Shown in pieces: positions 31,688 through 39,024 of a DNA stretch of 43,126 bases. The translations under genes were made by a program, and so were the position numbers. The stretch lies in NCBI GenBank assembly GCA_017852795.1, contig JAFMKU010000001.1:1-43126 (forward strand), in the 5' to 3' direction. The notes under the pieces are model-generated. The model saw only the letters and a list, made by a program, of their open reading frames with translations. It did no database searches and was not told the DNA's origin. The stretch is from Candidatus Neomicrothrix sp. (lineage in GTDB: Bacteria > Actinomycetota > Acidimicrobiia > Acidimicrobiales > Aldehydirespiratoraceae). Positions within the stretch are counted from its first letter, which is position 1, and the number at the start of each line of letters is the position of its first letter.

Positions 31688-32896
31688 ATGAAGATCGCCG
31701 AGTTCGAAACGTTCGTTGTGGGAAATCCACCGCCGCATTTCGGCGGCCGGTACTTCATCTTCGTCAAACTGGTCAGCGACGATGGCATCGTTGGGTACGG
31801 CGAGGTCTACACCGCGACGTTTGGTCCGACCGTGGTAGCGGCCATGATCGAAGACGTCTGTCAGCGGTTCGTGGTCGACCAGGACCCCCACCACATTGAG
31901 CGCCTCTGGCGCCGGGTGTACGGGTCGGGGTACACCCTTCGGCCCGACGTGTCGCTCGGCTCGGTGCTGTCAGGGATAGAAGCAGCCTGCTGGGACATTG
32001 TTGGCAAAGCCCACGGCAAACCGGTCTACGAACTCCTCGGCGGGCAAGTTCACGAACGGCTTCGTAGCTACACCTACCTGTATCCGAAAGCCAGCGATGG
32101 TCCTGACGCGTTCAACGAAGGTCGGGTGTACTACGACGCCGATCTTGCTGCGGAACGAGCCGCCGAGGAAGCGGCCCGTGGTTTCACCGCCGTAAAGTTC
32201 GATCCCGCCGGTCCCTACACCGTCTACGACGGTCGGATGCCGACCCTTGAAGCGCTTGACCGTTCCGAACGGTTCGTGCGGTTGATGCGGGAAGCGGTGG
32301 GGACCAGCGCCGATCTGTTGTTCGGCACGCACGGCCAGTTCACCGCGGCGGGGGCGCTTCGGTTAGCTCGACGGCTGGAGCCTTACGATCCGTTGTGGTT
32401 TGAGGAGCCGACCCCGCCGGAGAACGTCCACGAGATGGCCAAAGTGGCTCGGGGAACGTCGATCCCGGTGGCGACCGGCGAGCGCCTGACCACCAAGTAC
32501 GAATTCCATCGGGTGCTTGAGGCGGGTGCGGCGGCCATTCTGCAACCGGCACTGGGACGAAGCGGTGGGCTTTTGGAAACGAAGAAGGTGGCGGCGATCG
32601 CTGAGGCCTACTACGCCCAGATCGCCCCTCACCTGTACTGCGGCCCGATCGAGGCGCTGGTGAACATTCAGTTGGCCACCTGCATACCGAACTTTTTGAT
32701 TCTGGAGTCGATCCAAGATTTCAGTGGCTTCTACGCCGAACTGCTCAGTACCCCGATCCAGTGGGAGGATGGGTACGTGATCCCGTCATCGGAACCCGGT
32801 ATTGGAGCGTCGCTCAACGAAGATGTGGCCCGTGCTCACCCGTACACCGGCGAGCAGCTTCACCTTGAAATGAACCCAGACCCTGAGCTGCCGTGA
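31688..32896 (+). CDS. Enolase-superfamily dehydratase, mandelate racemase/galactonate dehydratase-like
   Basis: Protein of the MR/MLE branch of the enolase superfamily, 402 residues. It has the N-terminal capping domain (GIVGYGEVYTATFG), then GFTAVKFDP with the KxD pair, WFEEPTPPENV with the second metal ligand, VATGERL with the third ligand, and IAPHLYCGPI with the catalytic histidine. At the first metal site, where galactonate dehydratases read DxHG, this protein has GTHG (about 217-220), so the usual Asp ligand is a Gly. Other subgroups may share this; the reaction is probably dehydration of an acid sugar but substrate is unknown. Middle gene of the operon. Confidence 0.86.
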   Translation: MKIAEFETFVVGNPPPHFGGRYFIFVKLVSDDGIVGYGEVYTATFGPTVVAAMIEDVCQRFVVDQDPHHIERLWRRVYGSGYTLRPDVSLGSVLSGIEAACWDIVGKAHGKPVYELLGGQVHERLRSYTYLYPKASDGPDAFNEGRVYYDADLAAERAAEEAARGFTAVKFDPAGPYTVYDGRMPTLEALDRSERFVRLMREAVGTSADLLFGTHGQFTAAGALRLARRLEPYDPLWFEEPTPPENVHEMAKVARGTSIPVATGERLTTKYEFHRVLEAGAAAILQPALGRSGGLLETKKVAAIAEAYYAQIAPHLYCGPIEALVNIQLATCIPNFLILESIQDFSGFYAELLSTPIQWEDGYVIPSSEPGIGASLNEDVARAHPYTGEQLHLEMNPDPELP

Positions 32897-33879
32897 GCAC
32901 GGCCCGGTCCATCCCGCATCTACCGCTCGCTCATCTACCAACCCCACTTGAGCCGCTTCCACGGTTGAGCACGGCACTCGGCGGACCTCGTATCTGGGTC
33001 AAACGCGATGATGCCAGCGGCCTCGCGTTCGGCGGCAACAAGGCCCGCAAGTTGGAGTATCTGCTGGCTGATGCTCGCCAACAACACGCCGATGTGGTGC
33101 TCACCGTCGGAGCCACGCAAAGCAACCACTGCCGTCAGACCGCGGCCGCCGCCGCGAAGATCGGCATGGAGTGCGAACTCCTGCTCGAGCATCGGTTCCC
33201 CGACTGGCCTGATGATTACCGGTCGGGGGGAAACCGGCAGCTCGATGGATTGCTGGGGGCCACCGTGATCGATTGCGAAAACGGTACGGACATGGACGCG
33301 GCGATGGAGGCCCGAGCCGAGGTTTTGAGGGAGCAAGGCCGTCGCCCGTACCTGATCCCGATGGGCGGATCGTCGGTGGTCGGGTCGTTGGGGTACCGGA
33401 CCGCGGCGGTGGAGTTGCTTCGGCAGGCCGACGACGCCGGTTTCGAACCGCGCGAGATCATCCATGCCACCAGTAGCGGCGGAACGCAGGCCGGGTTGCT
33501 GGCTGGCATTGCGCTGCGGCGACGAGAGGTGCCGGTGCTCGGCGTAAGCGCGGGTGCACCCGCGGAATACCTCGGTCCGGTGGTGGCTGGTTTGGTAGCC
33601 GGCGTCTTTGACTACATCGGGGTCGACCGGTCGGTTCCCGACCAGGACGTTGTTGTTGACGACCGGTTCGTGGGAGAGGCGTACGGCATGCCAACCGTCG
33701 CGATGCATGAGGCGGTCAGCCTTTGCGCTCGGGAAGAGGGATTGCTTCTCGATCCGGTGTACACCGGTAAAGCGATGGCCGGCTTGATTGAACGGGTGAG
33801 CAACGGGCGGTACGACCCGACCGATCATGACGTGTTCGTCCATACCGGGGGCACCCCGGCATTGTTTGCCTACCGGTGA
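32893..33879 (+). CDS. dcyD: PLP-dependent D-cysteine desulfhydrase/ACC deaminase family protein
   Basis: Fold-type II PLP enzyme of 328 residues. The active-site lysine lies in GGNKARKLEYLLADA (about 50-64), TVGATQSNHCRQTAAAAA binds substrate carboxylate, and SSGGTQAGLLAG is the phosphate-binding loop, as in D-cysteine desulfhydrase and 1-aminocyclopropane-1-carboxylate deaminase. It releases ammonia with a keto acid from a small amino acid; D-cysteine is the best guess but other 3-substituted D-amino acids are possible. It overlaps the previous gene by 4 bp (GTGA), so the two are coupled. Convergent with an MFS gene, overlapping by 10 bp. Confidence 0.85.
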   Translation: MSTARSIPHLPLAHLPTPLEPLPRLSTALGGPRIWVKRDDASGLAFGGNKARKLEYLLADARQQHADVVLTVGATQSNHCRQTAAAAAKIGMECELLLEHRFPDWPDDYRSGGNRQLDGLLGATVIDCENGTDMDAAMEARAEVLREQGRRPYLIPMGGSSVVGSLGYRTAAVELLRQADDAGFEPREIIHATSSGGTQAGLLAGIALRRREVPVLGVSAGAPAEYLGPVVAGLVAGVFDYIGVDRSVPDQDVVVDDRFVGEAYGMPTVAMHEAVSLCAREEGLLLDPVYTGKAMAGLIERVSNGRYDPTDHDVFVHTGGTPALFAYR

Positions 33880-35123
33880 TTGCCGGTCCGGGGTGAGGAA
33901 ACGGCCAACACCGCCGGGCTGGGGCGCATCGTTCCGCACTGGCTGAGAATCACCGCACCGGAAGCGGAAAGTGCGGCGGCAACTAGGTAGCTGGTCCGGT
34001 AACTCGACTGGTCATGCAAGAAACCGAGTAGCAACGGCCCACCAGCGACCCCGGCGGTGACCAGCAACTGTTCAAACGCAAAGATTCGTGGGTAATGGGC
34101 AACACCGAACGCGGCGGAAACGATCAGCGGTTGCAGCATCAGCAGGTTCCCGATGGTCAACCCGAACACGAACGCGGCGAGCACCAGCGCGGATGAACTT
34201 TCGGCGAACCCGATCAGTGTCAACGCCACCCCTTGCAAGGCTGCGAGCCCGATGGTGAAGCGCATGATGGAAAGGCGATCGACGACCATTCCACCGAGGA
34301 GTCGTCCCACAACGCTGGCCGCAGCCAACGCGGAGACGGCGAGCGCGCCGCTGGCCCGGTCGAGTCGTTCGGTTCCGAGGTTGGCCAGCTGTGCGATCCC
34401 GCCGACCTGAGCCGCCATCGCCAACAGGTAGCCGCAGACGGTGACCACAAAGAACCGGCTGTGGACCGCGGTGTGGTAGTCGACGCTGTCGAGTTCGGTG
34501 TTGGTGGTTGTCGTTGTCGTCTCGCCACCATCGGGGGCCTTCCCTCGACTTTCGGGACTCGGCCACATCCAAGGAAGGGCGACCAGCACCAGCGCGAAAT
34601 ACAGCAGGCCAAGTGTGGGTGCCGCATCGTCAAGTCCTTGACGGTCGATGAGGTGCGACGAGAAGTTGGTCAAGGTGAGTCCGCCCACCGACAACCCGGT
34701 GGTGGCGATCGATAACGCCATGGCCCGACGGGAATGAAACCAGCGGGTGATCAGTGTGGTGCCAGGGACGAAACCTGACAGTGAGCAACCGATGGCGAAA
34801 AGCGTGTACACGCAATACAACTCGAACTCGGTTTCGACCGACCCGAGCAGGAACAGTGACACGCCGCTAATCACACCGCCGGATCCGATCACCCAACGGA
34901 TATCGCGGCGTTCGATGAGCGGTGCGATCAGGCGGGCGGTGATCCCACCGACAACAAAGAACAGTGAGGTGGCCAGCGAAACACTGGTGGTGGAAAACGA
35001 GCGTTCATCGGTGAGGGCATCGAGGTAGATGGCGAGCCCGTAGAACCCCAAACCACTGAAGGTTGTGAGCAGAACAAAGACGGAAGCGACGATCTGCCAA
35101 CCGTGAAAGCGATGGTTCGACAC
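33870..35123 (-). CDS. MFS transporter
   Basis: Twelve-segment major-facilitator transporter of 417 residues in the inner membrane. The N-terminal half starts with GWQIVASVFVLLTTFSGLGFYGL and has the RDIRWVIGSGGVISG and FVPGTTLITRWFHSRRAMA loops characteristic of monocarboxylate/CynX-type carriers. The middle loop is polar and Thr-rich (GETTTTTTNTE, about 200-210). The substrate is not readable. It converges with the dcyD-like gene, overlapping by 10 bp, and could serve that operon. The region upstream (35124-35461) is hairpin-rich and non-coding. Confidence 0.88.
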   Translation of the reverse strand: MSNHRFHGWQIVASVFVLLTTFSGLGFYGLAIYLDALTDERSFSTTSVSLATSLFFVVGGITARLIAPLIERRDIRWVIGSGGVISGVSLFLLGSVETEFELYCVYTLFAIGCSLSGFVPGTTLITRWFHSRRAMALSIATTGLSVGGLTLTNFSSHLIDRQGLDDAAPTLGLLYFALVLVALPWMWPSPESRGKAPDGGETTTTTTNTELDSVDYHTAVHSRFFVVTVCGYLLAMAAQVGGIAQLANLGTERLDRASGALAVSALAAASVVGRLLGGMVVDRLSIMRFTIGLAALQGVALTLIGFAESSSALVLAAFVFGLTIGNLLMLQPLIVSAAFGVAHYPRIFAFEQLLVTAGVAGGPLLLGFLHDQSSYRTSYLVAAALSASGAVILSQCGTMRPSPAVLAVSSPRTGNHR

Positions 35124-35199
35124 TTGGTCGGTCTATCACGCACCAAATATGTCGATGGGTGAGCGGAGGGAAGAAATCGCTTGCCTCACTTGAGTGAAC

Positions 35200-35440
35200 T
35201 CGGTAGGGTCACTTGCTATTAGCAAGGCAGAAGCCTTACTAACGGACCAGCTCGACGGCGGGTTCCTTCTCACCAGAGGGTGGGTCCATTCCCCGGCCGG
35301 GGTCTTGGTGCTTAGTCGGACATCAAGACCCCGGCTCTCCCAAAGGGACTGTGATGGGGCGCCGCTCGCAAGCAAGCGAGCACCGGTGACTGCCACACCA
35401 ACAGAGGGCCCGAGTCATTTGACTCGGGCCCTCTCTTGAT
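35200..35440 (+). ncRNA. Candidate structured RNA between MFS gene and tRNA-Ser(CGA)
   Basis: The 338-bp gap 35124-35461 has no convincing gene but a series of inverted repeats: CTTGCTA-T-TAGCAAG (35212-35226), AAGGC-AGAA-GCCTT (35224-35237), a 15-bp stem with one G-U pair and a 10-nt loop (35296-35310 with 35321-35335), GCTCGC-AAGCAA-GCGAGC (35364-35381) and the terminator hairpin at 35403-35434. The order suggests a structured transcript read rightward and ending at that hairpin. I know no Rfam family matching it; an unstructured pseudogene or relic is possible. Confidence 0.35.
35403..35434. terminator. Strong hairpin, possible bidirectional terminator
   Basis: A 14-bp perfect GC-rich stem (AGAGGGCCCGAGTC / GACTCGGGCCCTCT) closes an ATTT loop and is followed on the plus strand by CTTGATTCTGTT. 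On the minus strand it lies 27 bp after the 3' end of tRNA-Ser(CGA), so it may end that transcript, the candidate plus-strand RNA, or both. Confidence 0.7.
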
Positions 35441-35461
35441 TCTGTTCGGTAACCGAACGTA

Positions 35462-35551
35462 TGGCGGAAGGTATGGGATTTGAACCCATGGTGACCCGGA
35501 GGCCACAACGGCTTTCGAGGCCGCCCCATTCGTCCGCTCTGGCAACCTTCC
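35462..35551 (-). tRNA. tRNA-Ser (CGA)
   Basis: The minus strand folds as a serine tRNA with long variable arm. The acceptor stem pairs GGAAGGT with ACCTTCC, the D region is TGCCAGAGCGGACGAATGGG, the anticodon loop CTCGAAA between GCGGC and GCCGT gives CGA (reads UCG), and the TPsiC arm contains GGGTTCAAATCCC. CCA is encoded (35462-35464). It lies 60 bp downstream of tadA on the same strand. Confidence 0.95.
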
Positions 35552-35611
35552 GCCGACGAGGTTAGCGGGGAAGGTTCAGGTTGCCCTACCTGCCGGTTCG
35601 GCCAATGCGCT

Positions 35612-36070
35612 TTAGCGTCGTTCGGCGAAGAACGCTTGAAGTAGTTCGGCGCATTCGACAGCACGCACGTTGTGGGTGGTGGCGAACTCGTGATTGAGCC
35701 GGGGATCGGTTCCGAGGTGGTACAGCGACCCGCAGCCACCGGCTTTCATGTCGGCTGCTCCGAAAACCACGCGCGCGACCCGGGCCTGCTGGAGCGCACC
35801 GGCACACATCACGCAAGGTTCGAGGGTGACAACCACCTGCGCTCCTTCTAAGCGCCACGAACCGGTGACGGCGGCCGCGTCGCGAATCGCCAACAGTTCG
35901 GCGTGGGCGGTTGGATCGCTGGTGAGTTCGCGTTCGTTGTGGCGTCGAGCGATGACTTGACCGTCCATGACCACCAAGGCGCCCACCGGAACGTCGCCGT
36001 GAGAGGTAGCCGCCCGGGCCTCGTCCAACGCGAGTCCCATAAGGTCGTGGTCGGAAAGCGATGCGGTCAC
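35612..36070 (-). CDS. tadA: tRNA-specific adenosine deaminase TadA
   Basis: Zinc deaminase that converts the wobble adenosine 34 of tRNA-Arg(ACG) to inosine. The 152-residue protein has the catalytic HAE (in DPTAHAELLAIR, about 52-63) and PCVMC (about 85-89) zinc motifs. It begins with GTG at 36070 and lies upstream of tRNA-Ser(CGA), an arrangement seen in many bacteria. It follows the TauD gene by 22 bp on the same strand. Confidence 0.94.
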   Translation of the reverse strand: MTASLSDHDLMGLALDEARAATSHGDVPVGALVVMDGQVIARRHNERELTSDPTAHAELLAIRDAAAVTGSWRLEGAQVVVTLEPCVMCAGALQQARVARVVFGAADMKAGGCGSLYHLGTDPRLNHEFATTHNVRAVECAELLQAFFAERR

Positions 36071-36092
36071 GGGGCGACTGTAGCGGTGCCGG

Positions 36093-36938
36093 TCAGGTGC
36101 CGGCGACGAAAGGCTCGAACGGGACCCCTTCGAGCGTGATCCGGTGCATCAACCGGCGGTAGCCGTGGTAGTCGTTGACCGCGAGGTGCATCACGGCCTG
36201 ATTGTCCCAGATCGCCATTGACCCCACCTCCCAACTGAACCGGTACACGAACTCGGCTCGACCACAGTGGGCGTAGAGCTGCTCTAACAGCGGACGCGAT
36301 TCGGCTACGGACCAACCGTCGAATCGCACAGTGAAATCGGAGTTGACGTAGAGCGCGGGCCGGCCCGAACGAGGGTTGCGTATCACCACCGGATGGATCG
36401 CGTCCTGCATGGCAAGTTCGGCGTTTTCGTATTTCGGACCGTCGTTTCCGATCGCGGCGTCAGCACCGAACACGTGGCGGCTCGAATGCAGGGCCCGAAG
36501 CCCCGCCAGCGTCTGCTGCATTCCTGGACTGAGCGCTTCGTAGGCGGCGTACTGGCAGGCAAACAACGTGTCACCACCGACCGGCGGCACTTCCCGGGCG
36601 TAGAGCATGGAACCCATCGCCGGTACCTGGTCGTAACTGTGGTCGGTGTGCCAGGCCTCCCCAATGTTTTTGGTCTGGTGGGGTTCTTTGCGAACTTCAG
36701 CAATGACCGGGTTGGTGGCGACCGGGGTGAAGAACCGGTTGACGTTGATTTCGGACCAGCGTTGAGCAAATGCGATGTGTTGTTCGGGGGTGAGCTGCTG
36801 ATCTCGCAGGAACACCACTCCGTGGTCGACGAACGCCTGCTTGATGACGGCAAGGTCACTGTCGGTGCAGTCGGCAATCTGAACGTCGTGGATGAACGCT
36901 CCAACGATGTTGTTTGCTGGTGTCACCGACACGGTCAA
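36093..36938 (-). CDS. TauD/TfdA family 2-oxoglutarate- and Fe(II)-dependent dioxygenase
   Basis: Non-haem iron dioxygenase of 281 residues. The facial triad is visible: H and D in EAWHTDHSY (about 103-111) and the distal His in MHLAVNDYHGYRRLMHR, with the 2-oxoglutarate-binding Arg in RRLMHR. TauD acts on taurine, TfdA on 2,4-D and relatives on many small acids; the substrate here is unknown and no sulfonate transporter is adjacent. The gene overlaps lspA by 4 bp, which is an unusual partner. Confidence 0.9.
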   Translation of the reverse strand: MTVSVTPANNIVGAFIHDVQIADCTDSDLAVIKQAFVDHGVVFLRDQQLTPEQHIAFAQRWSEINVNRFFTPVATNPVIAEVRKEPHQTKNIGEAWHTDHSYDQVPAMGSMLYAREVPPVGGDTLFACQYAAYEALSPGMQQTLAGLRALHSSRHVFGADAAIGNDGPKYENAELAMQDAIHPVVIRNPRSGRPALYVNSDFTVRFDGWSVAESRPLLEQLYAHCGRAEFVYRFSWEVGSMAIWDNQAVMHLAVNDYHGYRRLMHRITLEGVPFEPFVAGT

Positions 36939-37435
36939 TCAAGCACCTCGGGGGTTAGGCGTTCGGCCGCTCGCCACTCAATGTAGACGAGCAGGATGCT
37001 CCCGCAGACCACGAACATGTCAGCCACGTTGAACACTGCGTACCAGGTGACATCGATGAAGTCGACCACTTTTCCGGACAGGAAACCGTCGTCGGCTCGA
37101 AACAGGCGGTCCAGCAGGTTGCCGAGGGCTCCGCCGAGAATGACGGCGAGTACGCGGGCTCGGGACAGGCGAGGGGACCGAACGATAGCGATGGCGACGA
37201 TGACGGCAATCATGGTCACGAACGCACCGATCCAGCGACCGAATTGGCCTCCGGTTCCGAACGAGAAGCCGCTGTTGTAGGTGAGGTCGAACTCGAGGCT
37301 GGGCACCAGTTCGATCACCTTCCCGCCCTTGAGCTCCCTGAGGGCCCACCATTTGGTCACTTGATCGGCGACGATGGCGGCGACAACCAAGGACCACGTC
37401 AGGATGGCATTTCGGGCAGTGGTGGTCAGAGCCAT
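36935..37435 (-). CDS. lspA: Lipoprotein signal peptidase (signal peptidase II)
   Basis: Integral-membrane aspartic protease that cleaves prolipoprotein signal peptides after lipidation. The 166-residue protein has four membrane helices and the family motifs ADQVTKWWA (about 22-30), NSGFSFG (family usually NxGAAFG), GGALGNLLDRLFR with the first catalytic Asp, and FNVADMFV with the second. Its stop overlaps the dioxygenase start by 4 bp, so the pair is translationally coupled. Upstream by 24 bp is the end of a leftward MFS gene. Confidence 0.94.
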   Translation of the reverse strand: MALTTTARNAILTWSLVVAAIVADQVTKWWALRELKGGKVIELVPSLEFDLTYNSGFSFGTGGQFGRWIGAFVTMIAVIVAIAIVRSPRLSRARVLAVILGGALGNLLDRLFRADDGFLSGKVVDFIDVTWYAVFNVADMFVVCGSILLVYIEWRAAERLTPEVLD

Positions 37436-37459
37436 GGCTTTACCGTATCGGGAGGCGGC

Positions 37460-38692
37460 TTATCGAAAGTCTTCGTGGACGGGGTCGAGCGTTTGGTGCA
37501 GGCGAAAACCGATCAGTGCCAGCACCACCCCAAGTCCGCAGACCAGCACTACCGCAGCCAGCGCCCCTCGGTATCCGGCTGCGGTATCGGCAATGACACC
37601 CACGGCGAGCGGACCGGTGACACCACCGATTTCGGCGACCGAGAACCAGAGCCCGGTGGCTACTCCGGCGTTGGCGGGGGTCACCCGATCGGCCGCTAAC
37701 AGGGTCAGGATGGCGATCGGGATAAGCGCGGCCCGCACCGAACTGAGAACGGTCGACAGTCCCATCGCGATCCCCGGGGTGAGCGCCACGAGGATCAACG
37801 CGATCCCGGAGGTGGCAAGCACTGCTCCCATCAGTGGGAACAGTCGTTGCCCCTGCCCTACTCGGGGAAGGAACGCGGTGATGGGGATGCCCACGAGGCC
37901 GGCAGCCGCAACCCATCCGCTGGCGGTTGTGGGCGTCATCGCCCCCAGTTCTTCGAGCACGGTGGGCATCCATGGGCTGAGGGCGTGGTTGATGAAAAAC
38001 ACGGTGAACGCCATAGCGAGCACCAGGCGAACCTGAGCCGAGCCAACCAGATGACCGATGGTGTTGTGCTCGTGCTTGGCGTCTTCTCGGGATGGTGGCG
38101 TGGGTCGGGTCACGGTGTTCCAGACCGCGATCCATCCCACGGTGGCAGCCGCAGCCAGCGTGGCTTCGAACCGAAGCACGTCCCGCCAGGTGTCGAACCA
38201 CTCTAGAAGCACCGGGTTGGTAATGGCGACGATCAGGGTTCCCCCCAAGGCCGGAGCAATAGCCGAGAAGCCGACGCCGCGGCGGCGTTCGGTTTCGTCG
38301 GGGAACCAACGGGCTAACAGGGCTGGTGACGAGGCCGAGATCAGCGGTCCAAAGACACCGAAGAACGCCACGGCGAACCACAGACTCCCGACTCCTTGCG
38401 CGTTGGCCCGAAGGAGCAATGAACCGGTGACCGACATGCCTCCGAGAGCCACCGACCAGCCGAGGTCAAACCGGTCGATGAACCGTCCGGCTAACGGTGC
38501 GGTCACGATGTAGATGAGCGCCCAGGCGCCAAGCGCCAACCCCATCTGACCTCGGCTGACACCGAGTTCGTCGCGTACCAACGGGAGCATCGGCGACATG
38601 GCTGCCACCGCAATTCCAAACGTTGTGTAGACGGCGCAGAGCGCCCCGAAGACGATCCAGCGGTGGGGGTTGACGGAGACGGTGGGGCGCAT
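37460..38692 (-). CDS. MFS transporter (CynX/NimT-like)
   Basis: Major-facilitator membrane transporter with 12 predicted helices, 410 residues. Segments VYTTFGIAVAAMSPMLPLVRDELGVSRGQMGLALG at the start and LARWFPDETERRRGVGFSAIAPALGG in the first half are of the CynX/nitrate-type antiporter look. Substrate not readable. It is 22 bp downstream of the 3' end of tRNA-Ser(GGA) on the same strand, so it could share that transcript. It precedes lspA by 24 bp in the same direction. Confidence 0.88.
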   Translation of the reverse strand: MRPTVSVNPHRWIVFGALCAVYTTFGIAVAAMSPMLPLVRDELGVSRGQMGLALGAWALIYIVTAPLAGRFIDRFDLGWSVALGGMSVTGSLLLRANAQGVGSLWFAVAFFGVFGPLISASSPALLARWFPDETERRRGVGFSAIAPALGGTLIVAITNPVLLEWFDTWRDVLRFEATLAAAATVGWIAVWNTVTRPTPPSREDAKHEHNTIGHLVGSAQVRLVLAMAFTVFFINHALSPWMPTVLEELGAMTPTTASGWVAAAGLVGIPITAFLPRVGQGQRLFPLMGAVLATSGIALILVALTPGIAMGLSTVLSSVRAALIPIAILTLLAADRVTPANAGVATGLWFSVAEIGGVTGPLAVGVIADTAAGYRGALAAVVLVCGLGVVLALIGFRLHQTLDPVHEDFR

Positions 38693-38714
38693 GGCCCCAC
38701 CGGTCTAGCCGTCT

Positions 38715-38802
38715 TGGCGGAGGGTGTGGGATTTGAACCCACGGAGGCTTGCACCTCACACGCTTTCCAAGCGTGCCCATTCGGCCGCTCTGGCAACCCT
38801 CC
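38715..38802 (-). tRNA. tRNA-Ser (GGA)
   Basis: The minus strand gives a second serine tRNA with a long variable arm. GGAGGGT pairs with ACCCTCC, the anticodon loop TTGGAAA between CACGC and GCGTG carries GGA (reads UCC/UCU), and GGGTTCAAATCCC forms the TPsiC arm. CCA is encoded at the end. Transcribed away from the SRP RNA. Confidence 0.95.
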
Positions 38803-38871
38803 TGAGGACAACCGCAGTGCGGCTGTCGGCGGTTCAGGGTAGCGTAATTCTGTCGACGCCCGTTTCGAGGT

Positions 38872-38977
38872 GTGGTGGTCGGGTCCTGTGCAACGGGTAC
38901 CCGTGAATCGGGTCAGGGCCGGAAGGCAGCAGCTCTCAGCGGAGCTACTTGTGTGCCGCAGATCGCCTGGCCACCAC
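38872..38977 (+). ncRNA. ffs: Signal recognition particle RNA, small bacterial type (4.5S)
   Basis: The conserved SRP domain motif GTCAGGGCCGGAAGGCAGCAGC is present in slightly interrupted form at about 38912-38933 (written as GGTCAGGGCCGGAAGGCAGC then AGC). The ends pair: GTGGTGGTC at 38872-38880 with GGCCACCAC at 38969-38977, allowing one G-U, to give a 106-nt hairpin rod. It lies 47 bp upstream of dnaX, the same order as in Bacillus. Ends are estimated from the outer stem. Confidence 0.92.
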
Positions 38978-39024
38978 TCCTGGGAACGGGCGTCGCCGCG
39001 CCCCGGGCTAGAGTCGGTTTTGTC

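Noticed and set aside
35194-35439. 81-codon open frame on the plus strand, and an overlapping one on the minus strand
   Set aside because: No motif, no ribosome binding site and its sequence runs through the hairpins and the terminator; treated as non-coding.
38872-39024. Upstream extension of the dnaX frame
   Set aside because: It lies inside the SRP RNA gene and its downstream spacer; DnaX proteins begin at the MAYQSLYRRYRP motif.
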